Source: Paeniglutamicibacter quisquiliarum | GTDB taxonomy: Bacteria; Actinomycetota; Actinomycetes; Actinomycetales; Micrococcaceae | Assembly: GCF_019084045.1 (NCBI RefSeq) | Contig: NZ_JAHRED010000002.1 | Coordinates: 186,001-250,000 of the forward strand | Reading direction: 5' to 3' | Length of the DNA: 64,000 bases | Part shown: positions 1 through 7,617 of the stretch, piece after piece | How the letters are laid out: each line of letters begins with the position of its first letter | How positions within the stretch are numbered: position 1 is the stretch's first letter | Made by a program: the position numbers and the translations under genes | The notes under the pieces: model-generated | What the model saw: only the letters and a program-made list of their open reading frames with translations | What the model was told of the DNA's origin: nothing | Databases searched by the model: none

Positions 1-475
1 GGAATCCCATGAGCGACGGGTTGACTTCGCCGGCCGGGACCACCGCGATGCGGGGCAGTGCGGTCGTGACGGCCGCGCCGATCTCGGCGTCGGTTTCGTA
101 GGTGCCGATCAGCATCGTGGTCTGCCCGGCGGCGGCGTTGCCCCAGGTGCGTATTCCGTGGGTCATGCTCGTTTGGAGATCGGTCCCCGACGGGGAGGTG
201 CACCGCTGGCCGGGATGAATGACCACATCCGGGGCGCGGGATGGATCATCCGATACGGTGTAGGGCTCCGGGCCGCGGACGATTGCCACGTCCCCCTGCC
301 GCAACCCGAATCGTTCATCCCCGGCTTCCAGCCAGGCGTTGCCGGACATCATGGCCATTAGCGTCAGGGGAGCCCGGTCCTGCACCTTGATGGACCAGTT
401 CGGGTCCATGACCACGCGGAGGGCGAAGGCGCGGCGGGCACGGGGGCCGTCGAGCAGGTGGGTGAGTGGATCCAT
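1..475 (-). CDS. AraC-family transcriptional regulator, N-terminal cupin part (cut by window edge)
   Basis: The first 158 codons are visible; the C-terminal part lies beyond base 1. The protein begins MDPLTHLLDGPRA and reads as the N-terminal cupin sensor domain of AraC/XylS regulators: a WSIKVQDRAPLTL strand, then LRQGDVAIVRGPEPYTV, then a stretch ending LPRIAVVPAGE. The DNA-binding helix-turn-helix domain expected after it is outside the window. It is divergent from an NmrA-like and a DUF1772 gene, with about 80 bp between the start codons. Regulators of this type often control the adjacent redox genes, so local control of that pair is the likely role (inference). The effector is unknown. 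Confidence 0.75.
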   Translation of the reverse strand, partial: MDPLTHLLDGPRARRAFALRVVMDPNWSIKVQDRAPLTLMAMMSGNAWLEAGDERFGLRQGDVAIVRGPEPYTVSDDPSRAPDVVIHPGQRCTSPSGTDLQTSMTHGIRTWGNAAAGQTTMLIGTYETDAEIGAAVTTALPRIAVVPAGEVNPSLMGF

Positions 476-555
476 ACGCCCACTCTAGACGATCGCGTAT
501 GGATGTTCACCGTAGGACTATTCAAAGTGTAAACCGGGTGCGGTTGACTGGTGCC

Positions 556-1398
556 ATGACCCATACAAATGTGCTTGTTCTTGGCGGTACCGGTCGCACC
601 GGCCGCCGCATCGTCCGCCGTCTTCGGGACCGCGGCATCCCGAACCGAGTCGCCTCGAGGCGCGGAAGCAGTCCGTTCCGCTGGGAGGACCGCTCGACCT
701 GGGACGCAGCGCTGCGGGGGGCCTCGGCCGCCTACCTCTGCTATTCGCCGGACCTGGCCTTTCCCGGCGTGGCCGAGCTGATCGGGGAATTCGCCCAACG
801 GGCACGAAGCCTGGAGGTGAATCGCCTGGTGTTGCTCTCGGGCCGCGGGGAGGAGGGCGCCCGCGCGAGCGAGAAGGCCGTACAGGAAACGGCGGCCGAG
901 TGGACGATCATCCGCTCGTCGTGGTTCGCGCAGAACTTCAGCGAACACTTCCTCCTCGGTCCCGTCCTGCGCGGACGGCTGGTGCTCCCGGCGGGCGATG
1001 TCAGCGAACCCTTCATCGACCTCGAGGACCTGGCCGAGGTCGCGACCGACGCGCTCGCCGGCGACGGGCATTTCAACACCGTCCACGAGGTGACAGGTCC
1101 GCGCCTGTTGTCCATGCACGAGGTGGCGGCCGGGATCTCCGAAGCCGTGGGACGGGATGTCGAATACGTGCCCAGCACGGCCGCGGAGTTCGTGGCCGAC
1201 GTCGCCCGTGACGGCGTGCCGCACGATGAGGCCCTGCCGCTGGCCGAACTCTTCGAATCGATCCTCGACGGGCGCAATGCCTCCATCACGACGGACCTGG
1301 AATCCGCCCTGGGGCGACCGGCGACCGACTTCACCGACTATGCCCGGCGCGCTGCCGCGAGCGGCGCCTGGAATCCGCGCACCGAGTCCCGCCCGTGA
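556..1398 (+). CDS. NAD(P)H-binding NmrA-family oxidoreductase
   Basis: This 280-residue protein starts MTHTNVLVLGGTGRTG. GGTGRTG is the glycine-rich dinucleotide-binding loop of atypical short-chain dehydrogenases of the NmrA / ergot-alkaloid-reductase-like group. The body includes the family-typical EWTIIRSSWFAQNFSE segment and a PFIDLEDLAEV segment. The ATG at 556 was preferred over upstream in-frame starts because homology-like sequence begins exactly there. Its stop overlaps the GTG of the following DUF1772 gene (GTGA), so the two are translationally coupled. Together with the divergent AraC gene this is a recurrent small redox cluster. The substrate is unknown; some family members only sense NAD(P) and do not catalyse a reaction. 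Confidence 0.8.
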   Translation: MTHTNVLVLGGTGRTGRRIVRRLRDRGIPNRVASRRGSSPFRWEDRSTWDAALRGASAAYLCYSPDLAFPGVAELIGEFAQRARSLEVNRLVLLSGRGEEGARASEKAVQETAAEWTIIRSSWFAQNFSEHFLLGPVLRGRLVLPAGDVSEPFIDLEDLAEVATDALAGDGHFNTVHEVTGPRLLSMHEVAAGISEAVGRDVEYVPSTAAEFVADVARDGVPHDEALPLAELFESILDGRNASITTDLESALGRPATDFTDYARRAAASGAWNPRTESRP

Positions 1399-1882
1399 GC
1401 GGCGCAATCCTGACCGCCGCCACCATCGCGTCCGCCGCCGGCGCAGGTGTCTCCGGCGGGGTGTATCTCGCTTTCTCGGCCATCGTCATGCCCGCGCTGC
1501 GCGGACTTCCCGCCGGCCAGCGAGTCGCCTCGATGCAGCTCGTCAACGCCAATGCGGTCCGGCTGCCCTTCATGACGGTCTTTTTCGGGGGCGCCGCGGC
1601 CTCGGTTGCCCTGGTCGTTGCCGAGCTCGGCTCCGAGACGGCCGCACCGGGGGCGGCACAGCGCCTCGTGGGTGCTGGCTTTCACTCGCCGCCTTCGGCA
1701 TCACCATCGTGCGCAACGTCCCGCTGAACAACGACCTGGCCCGGATCGCGCCCGGCACGGCGGACGCCGCGGCGCCATGGGCGGCGTTTGACCGGGGATG
1801 GAGCCGGGCCAACCATGTGCGGGCGGCCGCCTCGATCGGGGCGGCGCTCGTGCTCCTGGATGCGCTCGCCAGGCCGGCGTGA
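1395..1882 (+). pseudogene. DUF1772 (anthrone oxygenase-like) membrane protein, frameshifted
   Basis: The N-terminal part starts at GTG 1395, overlapping the preceding stop, and reads through ...SGGVYLAFSAIVMPALRGL and VRLPFMTVFFGGA, both typical of DUF1772 membrane proteins. After about base 1670 this frame turns into nonsense. The C-terminal family motif (LSLAAFGITIVRNVPLNNDL, then AAPWAAFDRGWSRANHVR) continues in another frame to 1882. Loss of one base near 1640-1690 explains this. The combined length of about 162 residues is normal for the family. Either the gene is broken or the sequence has an error. DUF1772 proteins often neighbour NmrA-like genes; their biochemical role is mostly undefined. 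Confidence 0.7.
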
Positions 1883-2006
1883 GGAGCGAGGATCCTGCCC
1901 CCGAAATGGAACCCGGAGGACCGGAAATTTCGATCCTGCCCACGACTCTTTTCCCGTGGTGCGGACGTAAAATGAGAGGGCCGAAATTCCACCAAGGATG
2001 GTCCCC

Positions 2007-2393
2007 ATGTCCCTCGCAAACAGCCCACTGACCACCATCATTCCCGTGACCAACGCGGATCGGTCGCGGAAATTCTACGAAGACTCGCTGGGTCTTCCGT
2101 TCCGGGAGAAGGCCCCGGACGGAAACCTGGTTTTCACCCTTGACGGATCGGGCTCGCTCGCCCTGATGACCGACCCCGAGGCAAGGCCCTCCCCGCACAC
2201 CGCGGCAAGCTTCGAGGTCAATGACATCTCCGCTGTCATTGGCGAACTCGACGGCCGCGGCGTGGTTTTCGAGGACTACGACCTGCCGGACCTGAAGACC
2301 GTTGACCATATTTGTGTCCTCGGTTCGGAAAGGGCCGCCTGGTTCAAGGACCCCGACGGCAATATCCTGTGCCTGCACGAGGACACCGCCTAG
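2007..2393 (+). CDS. VOC-family (glyoxalase/bleomycin resistance fold) protein
   Basis: This 128-residue single-domain protein has two beta-alpha-beta-beta-beta halves: TTIIPVTNADRSRKFYEDSL begins the first, and the second ends in AAWFKDPDGNILCLHED. The FKDPDGN turn near the C-terminus is the VOC hallmark. ATG 2007 is preferred because AAGG at 1994-1997 lies about 9 bases upstream; the ATG at 1998 directly abuts that site. The metal ligand and substrate cannot be assigned. It is monocistronic and convergent with a second VOC gene, with a shared terminator between them. Confidence 0.8.
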   Translation: MSLANSPLTTIIPVTNADRSRKFYEDSLGLPFREKAPDGNLVFTLDGSGSLALMTDPEARPSPHTAASFEVNDISAVIGELDGRGVVFEDYDLPDLKTVDHICVLGSERAAWFKDPDGNILCLHEDTA

Positions 2394-2412
2394 ATCTCCG
2401 CAATGGCCACCG

Positions 2413-2447
2413 CGCCCCTGCCCTCCGTGGGACGGCAGGGGCGGGTT
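2413..2447. terminator. Bidirectional intrinsic terminator between two VOC genes
   Basis: The arms CGCCCCTGCC (2413-2422) and GGCAGGGGCG (2434-2443) form a perfect 10-bp stem with an 11-nt loop. It sits between convergent stops at 2393 and 2451. Confidence 0.7.
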
Positions 2448-2450
2448 TCC

Positions 2451-2846
2451 TCAGGTCGCGCACTGGAAGCGAAGTTCGTGCCCGTCGGGATCCTTCACAT
2501 GGGGCAACACCCAGCCGATGGCCCCGGGATGGACGCCGGGATGGCGCTCCCCCAGGGCAGTCAACCTGGAGGCAAGCTTCTCCAGGGCCTTGCGGTTGGG
2601 CGCTCCGAAGGCAAAGTAGTCGAAGCCGGCGAGCGCGGCGGCCCGCTCCGGATCGAGCCACAGGCCAAGCGCCGGGCCACCCCGGGGATGGCTCATCAGC
2701 AGCCCGATGATGTTTTCGCCGTCGCGGAATTCCATGACCCGTTCATAGCCCAGGCGGCTCTGATACCAGGCGCGGCTGCGTTCCAGGTCCGTTACCGGAA
2801 GCTTCACGTGGTGGACGCCGTCAAGTTCGGGAACCTCGGAATTCAT
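2451..2846 (-). CDS. VOC-family protein
   Basis: This 131-residue protein starts MNSEVPELDGVHHVKLPVTD. GVHHVKLPVTDLERSRAWYQ is the typical first VOC strand and helix, with a histidine at the metal-ligand position. The C-terminal half ends HVKDPDGHELRFQ, where a PDGHE-type turn supplies a glutamate as in metal-binding glyoxalase-fold enzymes. Size and architecture are normal. It is single and convergent with the VOC gene at 2007. Possible roles are dioxygenase-like, lyase-like or drug-binding; nothing in the context decides between them. Confidence 0.8.
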   Translation of the reverse strand: MNSEVPELDGVHHVKLPVTDLERSRAWYQSRLGYERVMEFRDGENIIGLLMSHPRGGPALGLWLDPERAAALAGFDYFAFGAPNRKALEKLASRLTALGERHPGVHPGAIGWVLPHVKDPDGHELRFQCAT

Positions 2847-3063
2847 GTGCTTCCCCTTTCGCGGTCGGGCAATTTCAACAATATGTCCGCCGGAGGCAAA
2901 AGCACAGGGTGCGCCCGCGCAGGCGATCTGCCGGAAGGATGGCAGGATGTCGTTATCAACGAGAAGTCACCGGGGCTGCTTGGCATGAAGGGGGAGAACC
3001 ATCAAGGATGAGATACGCGGCGCGGTCGACGCCGCCGAACAGGCATCGAATTCCCGGACCTTT

Positions 3064-3822
3064 GTGGCGATCGCGCGGGCAGGCTTCGTGGTCAGCGGCG
3101 TCTTGCACGTGCTGATCGGGGTCATTGCCTTCCAGCTCGCCTTCGGGGAATCCGGGGAGGCGGACCAGGGCGGGGCGATTTCGCAGCTCGCGGCCCAGCC
3201 CGCGGGGTATGCCCTGATCTGGATCGGTGCGTGCGCATGCCTCGCGCTGGGATTGTGGGAGGCCAGCGGGGTGGTGTTCGGATACCGGCATGCGCCGGCC
3301 AGGAAGCGGCTGGGCAGGAAACTGGCGGCCGCCGGGCGGGCAATCGTGTTCTTCGCCCTGGCCGCGAGCTTCGCCTCCTTTGCACTGGGCAACCGCAAGG
3401 ACAGCGGTGAATCCACCAGCGATGCCTCGGCCCAGGTCATGCAGATGCCCGGTGGCCCGCTGCTCCTGGTGGCCGTAGGCGCAGGCATTGCGATTGCCGG
3501 CATCGTCTTCGCCGCCAAGGGCGTGATGAGGTCCTTCACCAAGCAACTGGACCTGCCCGCGGCGCGTTTGCCGCGCCAGGCCGCCGTCGTCCTGGGCGCT
3601 GTTGGCTACGTGGCCAAGGGCATCGCCCTCTTCCTGCTGGGGCTGCTTTTCATCGTGGCCACGCTGCAGGCGAATCCGGAGGAATCCACGGGCCTGGACG
3701 GCGCGCTCAAGTCGGTGCGTGCCCAACCCTTCGGACCCTATGCACTTGCCTTCATCGGCATCGGGCTGGGGTGCTACGGGGCCTACCTGGTCTTCAAGTC
3801 GCGCCTGGCGAAGATGGACTGA
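3064..3822 (+). CDS. DUF1206 integral membrane protein
   Basis: The protein carries paired hydrophobic segments in the internal-repeat pattern of DUF1206: VAIARAGFVVSGVLHVLIGV, then YALIWIGACACLALGLWEAS, then repeats ending LGAVGYVAKGIALFLLGL and FGPYALAFIGIGLGCYGAYL. About six membrane segments are expected. The first conventional start is GTG 3064, but it has no Shine-Dalgarno site and lies at the edge of the first membrane segment. The same frame is open back to an ATC at 3001 that sits 4 nt behind a strong GGGGGAG. The extra N-terminus contains the NSRTF-type element usual before helix 1. The true start is therefore probably 3001 (273 residues), using a rare ATC or reflecting a mutated or misread ATG. 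Function is unknown. Confidence 0.75.
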   Translation: MAIARAGFVVSGVLHVLIGVIAFQLAFGESGEADQGGAISQLAAQPAGYALIWIGACACLALGLWEASGVVFGYRHAPARKRLGRKLAAAGRAIVFFALAASFASFALGNRKDSGESTSDASAQVMQMPGGPLLLVAVGAGIAIAGIVFAAKGVMRSFTKQLDLPAARLPRQAAVVLGAVGYVAKGIALFLLGLLFIVATLQANPEESTGLDGALKSVRAQPFGPYALAFIGIGLGCYGAYLVFKSRLAKMD

Positions 3823-3898
3823 GACCCTGTCCCGGCAGGCGGCGGGGACATGCCCCGCCCCCGGGCGATGCTGTGGAAACCCGGCGAAAGGCGATAGC

Positions 3899-4081
3899 GT
3901 GGGCCACATGAGTGCAGATACGCCGAACCCAGCTGAAAATGAAGAGTTTGAGAACAACCTGACACCCAACACCGACGAACGGATGGTGAGCGAGAAACAG
4001 CTCTCCAAGTGGAAGAGTGAAGGCGGGGCGTTGCCGGCCGACTTCGACCCGGACCGGTCCGAGGGCGATTCCGGGCAGTAA
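3899..4081 (+). CDS. Small acidic hypothetical protein
   Basis: This protein of about 60 residues is rich in Asp, Glu, Asn and Pro (MSADTPNPAENEEFENN..., ending DFDPDRSEGDSGQ), with no membrane segment or recognisable domain. It is likely disordered. GTG 3899 has AAAGG seven bases upstream; the in-frame ATG 3908 is the alternative start but is spaced too far from that site. It is followed directly by a strong terminator, which supports an expressed short gene. I do not recognise a function. Confidence 0.55.
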   Translation: MGHMSADTPNPAENEEFENNLTPNTDERMVSEKQLSKWKSEGGALPADFDPDRSEGDSGQ

Positions 4082-4098
4082 CCGCCGGTTGCTTTTCC

Positions 4099-4132
4099 GG
4101 GGGTGCAGGGCCACTGGCCCTGCACCCCCTTT
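4099..4132. terminator. Strong bidirectional intrinsic terminator
   Basis: GGGGGTGCAGGG (from 4099) pairs perfectly with CCCTGCACCCCC (to 4129), with a CCACTGG loop that can pair further, followed by TTTGCTT. It serves the small acidic gene on the plus strand and the ATPase gene ending at 4135 on the minus strand. Confidence 0.8.
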
Positions 4133-4134
4133 GC

Positions 4135-4857
4135 TTAAAGGTGCCGCAGGTAGCGTCCCGGCATGTTCATGAAGGATCGCCAATTGGCTACCAGATCGAG
4201 GCCTTCCCAATCGCTGGCACGCAAACCCCATGGGCCGACCTCATAAATGTCCGCTCCGGGCAGGGAAGCCAGCAGCGGCGAGTGGGTGGAGAGGAGCACC
4301 TGGGAATCCCCCTCGGCAACCAGGTCCCTCAGGATGCCCACCAGGGCCAGCGAGCCGGAGAACGAGAGCGCGGACTCGGGCTCGTCAAGCACCCACAGGC
4401 CGCCCTCGCGGAACCTGTCCACGATGAGTTCAAGGAACGACTCGCCGTGGCTCATCGTGTGGAATTCCGGGTCGCTGCGCCGCGTGGAGGGGTTCTCTTC
4501 CAGGTAGGTGTAGAACCCGTGCATGGTTTCGGCGCGCAGGAAGTATCCGCGGCGGCTGGCGCCGACGTTCCTGGCCAGCTGCAGGTGCCGCTCCAGTCCC
4601 GACTCCGTGACCCGCGTGCTGTGTTGCGCCCCGGTGGATCCGCCCTCGGGCGAGAGTCCGTAGCACTGGGCGATGGCCTCCACCAGGGTCGATTTTCCCG
4701 AGCCGTTCTCGCCCACGAAGACCGTCGCCGGGCCCAGGTCCAGGCCCTGTTCCAGCAGCTGGCGCACCGGCGGCAGGGTGTGGGGCCACCGGTCGCGGGG
4801 TGCGGGGGCCAGCGGGTGCTCGGTGATGCGCCGGATCGGCAGGATGGAGGCCTTCAC
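4135..4857 (-). CDS. Predicted ATPase, AAA/ABC-type (COG3910-like)
   Basis: This 240-residue P-loop ATPase has Walker A GENGSGKST at residues 49-57, an ABC-signature-like MSHGESF at 135-141, Walker B LWVLDEPE at 154-161, and a switch-histidine segment LLSTHSPLLA. The compact domain with signature and H-loop resembles stand-alone SMC/Rad50-like or OLD-type ATPases rather than a transporter. No membrane partner is present. It lies 33 bp downstream of a VOC gene on the same strand, so the two may be cotranscribed. The cellular role is unknown; DNA maintenance or phage defence would fit the fold but is not shown. Confidence 0.75.
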   Translation of the reverse strand: MKASILPIRRITEHPLAPAPRDRWPHTLPPVRQLLEQGLDLGPATVFVGENGSGKSTLVEAIAQCYGLSPEGGSTGAQHSTRVTESGLERHLQLARNVGASRRGYFLRAETMHGFYTYLEENPSTRRSDPEFHTMSHGESFLELIVDRFREGGLWVLDEPESALSFSGSLALVGILRDLVAEGDSQVLLSTHSPLLASLPGADIYEVGPWGLRASDWEGLDLVANWRSFMNMPGRYLRHL

Positions 4858-4890
4858 TGGGCAGGCGTCCCGACGGTGTCCGTGCGCCGG

Positions 4891-5331
4891 CTAGACACCG
4901 GTGACGGTTCCGTCGTCGTCGATGGCGAAGGACGGGTTGTGCACGAAGTCCCAGCGGAAGCCGTCGGGGTCGGCCACGCAGGCGCTGGTGCCTCCCCACT
5001 CCCGCCGGGTCGGGGCGCTGACCGAGGTCGCGCCGGCGGCCAGGGCACCGGCATAGAGCTCGCTGACCTCCTCGGCGCTGGCGGTGTTGTGGCCCACGGA
5101 GAGCGGCGGTGCCAGTGTCCCGTGCCCCACCTGCCCGTATTCGCCAGGCATCGATTCGACGTTCCAGAGCGCGAGGAGCAGCCCGAACCCGGCCTGGACG
5201 AAGAGGATCTCGCCGGGGATGAAGCTGATTTCGCGGAAACCCAGGCCCGTGACGTAGAAGTCGCGCGAGCGCTGGACGTCGCGCACGCCAAGGGTGAGCG
5301 CGGTGATGGACGGGGGCGTGATGGGGGTCAT
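4891..5331 (-). CDS. VOC-family protein
   Basis: This 146-residue protein starts MTPITPPSITALTLGVRDVQ and carries the VOC-type opening LGVRDVQRSRDFYVTGLGF. The second half ends SACVADPDGFRWDFVHNP, with the ADPDGF turn. An in-frame ATG four codons upstream is the alternative start; neither has a clear Shine-Dalgarno site. It precedes the ATPase gene by 33 bp. Its start faces a LexA-like half-palindrome at 5392, so SOS influence is possible but unproven. The substrate is unknown. Confidence 0.75.
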   Translation of the reverse strand: MTPITPPSITALTLGVRDVQRSRDFYVTGLGFREISFIPGEILFVQAGFGLLLALWNVESMPGEYGQVGHGTLAPPLSVGHNTASAEEVSELYAGALAAGATSVSAPTRREWGGTSACVADPDGFRWDFVHNPSFAIDDDGTVTGV

Positions 5332-5391
5332 GGAGCCCAGCATAGGCCCATGTGAGACCCCGGCAACAGGGCACCAGGACAACAAATCGTC

Positions 5392-5403
5392 GTACACGTG
5401 TTC
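5392..5403. promoter_or_regulatory. Degenerate LexA/SOS box
   Basis: GTACACGTGTTC differs at one position from the actinobacterial LexA core GAAC-N4-GTTC, and shares ACACGTGTTCTA with the perfect box upstream of the DnaE2-like gene. It lies between the divergent VOC and DUF6504 genes, 29 bp from a second box. Confidence 0.45.
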
Positions 5404-5413
5404 TAGTCTCACC

Positions 5414-5441
5414 TTGTATAGAACAAAGTTTCTAATAAAAT
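5414..5441 (+). promoter_or_regulatory. SOS promoter of the DUF6504 gene with embedded LexA box
   Basis: TTGTAT (5414-5419), a 16-bp spacer and TAAAAT (5436-5441) form a sigma-70-type promoter. The spacer contains GAACAAAGTTTC (5421-5432), one mismatch from GAAC-N4-GTTC. The layout is identical to the promoter at 7464-7491. Confidence 0.6.
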
Positions 5442-5535
5442 GGTTGATGCACGGGTGCGACCCGCGGCCGCCGCACGCCCTCCCGGGGGTTGGCGGCGAC
5501 GGGCGCATTGGTGCGAGGGGAAGGGTGGTGGGCGA

Positions 5536-5847
5536 GTGGGAATCTTTACCCAGTCGATCGAAGTTGACTGCACGCCGGCGGGGGTGCCGATCCGCCTGCG
5601 CTGGCAGGGCCGGGAATACAAGCTGGCGGCCGAGCCGGTGCGCTGGTTCGAGCGGCGCAAGTGGTGGACCGAGGAATTGCGCGCCGAACGCGGGCGCGGC
5701 CCGGGGCTGGTGGACTACGAGGTCTGGCAATTGCAGGTCAAGCTCGCCGGCGTGGGGCCGCTGCGCACCTTCGAGGTTTCCCGCCAGGTCGAGACCGGCC
5801 GCTGGCGCATCATCCGCATGCCCGAGGCCTACCGGGAGAGCGCCTAG
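5536..5847 (+). CDS. DUF6504 family protein (SOS mutasome-associated)
   Basis: This 103-residue protein opens VGIFTQSIEVDCTPAGVPIR and contains RLRWQGREYKL, RWFERRKWWTEE and VDYEVWQLQV, as in DUF6504. This small domain occurs next to Y-family/ImuB and DnaE2 genes in actinobacteria. The GTG at 5536 has a purine-rich GAGGGGAAGG about 11 bases upstream, and family-like sequence starts there. An ATG at 5440 overlaps the predicted -10 element, so it cannot be the start if that promoter is used. The matching LexA-type promoter suggests co-induction with the polymerase gene downstream during DNA damage. The biochemical role is unknown. Confidence 0.7.
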   Translation: MGIFTQSIEVDCTPAGVPIRLRWQGREYKLAAEPVRWFERRKWWTEELRAERGRGPGLVDYEVWQLQVKLAGVGPLRTFEVSRQVETGRWRIIRMPEAYRESA

Positions 5848-5988
5848 CGTGAAATTGCGGGGGCGCCGATGCCCGGCCGGGGACGGGCGCGTCACCCCCC
5901 GGCTCTGGCCGCGGGAGGGGCGAGGTGCAAGGCTGGGGGGAAGGTGCCTGGATGACGGCAGCGAGGAACTCGAACACGGGAGTGCTCC

Positions 5989-7353
5989 ATGGAAGAAGTA
6001 TTCGATGCCGCGATCATCGGAATGGGACCCGGCGGCGAGGTCGCGGCCGACCGGCTGCTGAGTGCCGGCAAGAAGGTCGTGGTCTTCGAATCCGAGCTCA
6101 TCGGCGGGGAATGCGCCTACTGGGCCTGCATCCCCTCCAAGACCATCCTGCGGGGACCCGAGGTGAACGTCGAGGCCGACGGGGCCGCCGGCGCCTCGGC
6201 GGGCGCCCTGGACTGGGAGAAGGCGCGGGACTACCGCGACTACATGGCCCGGCACCTCGACGACGGCGCCCAGGCCGAGGGGTATGCCAAGCGCGGGGCG
6301 ACGGTGGTGCGCGGCAAGGCTGCCATCACCGGCCCCGGCCACGTGGAGGCCAACGGAAACCAGTACCTGGCGCACCACATCATCATCGCCACCGGGACCT
6401 CGCCCGCGGTTCCGGAATTCCCCGGAATGGACGAGATCACCGCCTGGGGCAACCGCGAGGTCTACACGCTCGACACGCTGCCGAAGTCGGTGGCCATCGT
6501 GGGCGGAAGCGCGGTGGCCCTGGAGACGGCATTCTTCCTGTCCGGATTCGGGGTCGAGGTCACCGTGCTCAATCGCGGCGCCCGGCTCCTGGGCCGCGAG
6601 GAACCCGAGGTCTCGGCGCTCGCCGAGGCCCACCTGCGCGAGCGCGGGGTCAAGGTCATGGCCAACAGCTCCGTGGCCCGAGGGCGGCGCGGGGAGGACG
6701 GAACCAGCATCCTGGCCCTGCGCGAGGGCGGGGAGGTTGCCGTCGACGCCGTCGTCTTCGCCACCGGCCGCACCCCGCGCATCGAAGGCCTGGACGTGGC
6801 GCGGGCCGGGGCGACCCTCGACGGGCGCGGGCACGTGAGGGTGGACGAGCACTGCTGGGCCGCCGAGGGGCTCTGGGCCATCGGGGACGTCACCGGGATC
6901 ATGCCCTTCACCCATGTGGCCAAGTACCAGGGACGCATCGTCGCCGACAGCATCCTGGGCAGGGAGCGGAGCGCGAGCTACGACGGGATCCCGCGCGTGG
7001 TGTTCGCCAGCCCGGAAATCGCCGCCGTGGGCCTGACCCGCGAGCAGGCGGAGGGGCGCGGGATCGACGCGGTCTCCATCCGGGTCAACCTGCCCGAGTC
7101 GATCGCCCGCCCCTGGACCTACGAACAGGACCCGCACGGGGACCTGGGGATCCTGGTGGACCGGCACCGGAGGGTCCTGGTCGGGGCCTGGGCCATCGCC
7201 CCGCTGGCCAGCGAATGGATCCACCTGGCATCCATGGCCATCAGGGGCGAGACCCCGCTGAAGGTCCTGCGCGACATGGTGCCGCAATTCCCCAGCTATT
7301 CCGAGGCCTACCTGGTGGCCCTCGACAAGCTCGGGGCCACCGAGGGGATCTAG
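5989..7353 (+). CDS. FAD/NAD(P)-dependent pyridine nucleotide-disulfide oxidoreductase-like protein
   Basis: The protein has 454 residues in dihydrolipoamide dehydrogenase/mercuric reductase order: FAD loop GMGPGG at 11-16, a cysteine pair in ECAYWACIPSK (C42, C47), the NAD loop AIVGGSAVALE, the ATGRTPR segment, the second FAD site GLWAIGDVTG, and a C-terminal dimerisation domain. In canonical dihydrolipoamide dehydrogenases the C-terminal motif carries a catalytic His (HPTxSE). Here it reads QFPSYSE, so the His is absent. Disulfide reductase activity is therefore doubtful; a quinone or other NAD(P)H-dependent reductase role is more likely (inference). It lies between two SOS-type promoters but has no LexA box of its own. 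Confidence 0.8.
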   Translation: MEEVFDAAIIGMGPGGEVAADRLLSAGKKVVVFESELIGGECAYWACIPSKTILRGPEVNVEADGAAGASAGALDWEKARDYRDYMARHLDDGAQAEGYAKRGATVVRGKAAITGPGHVEANGNQYLAHHIIIATGTSPAVPEFPGMDEITAWGNREVYTLDTLPKSVAIVGGSAVALETAFFLSGFGVEVTVLNRGARLLGREEPEVSALAEAHLRERGVKVMANSSVARGRRGEDGTSILALREGGEVAVDAVVFATGRTPRIEGLDVARAGATLDGRGHVRVDEHCWAAEGLWAIGDVTGIMPFTHVAKYQGRIVADSILGRERSASYDGIPRVVFASPEIAAVGLTREQAEGRGIDAVSIRVNLPESIARPWTYEQDPHGDLGILVDRHRRVLVGAWAIAPLASEWIHLASMAIRGETPLKVLRDMVPQFPSYSEAYLVALDKLGATEGI

Positions 7354-7463
7354 CCGCCCGGGCGTGGGGTGGGCATTCTCACCGACACGGGTCCCGGCTC
7401 AGGTCAGCGACGGGATACGCGCTTCCGTCCGGGCGGGGTGCCGGCCCTGCCGTCCCGCAAGGC

Positions 7464-7491
7464 TTGATTAGAACACGTGTTCTAATATGAT
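7464..7491 (+). promoter_or_regulatory. SOS promoter with perfect LexA box, upstream of the DnaE2-like gene
   Basis: TTAGAACACGTGTTCTAA (7468-7485) is a perfect 18-bp palindrome containing GAAC-N4-GTTC (7471-7482). It lies across the spacer of TTGATT (7464-7469) and TATGAT (7486-7491), 16 bp apart. LexA binding would block the promoter. It leaves a leader of about 120 nt before ATG 7618. Confidence 0.8.
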
Positions 7492-7617
7492 GGAGTCATC
7501 CCCCCGCGGGCACGGCTCCAACAGGATGCCCGGGCCCCGAAGCCACGCCCCGGCACCCGCCGGAGCGCATGACCCAAGGGGGAGCGGGAAGCGGAAGGCA
7601 AGGGAGGCGCAGCGGCC

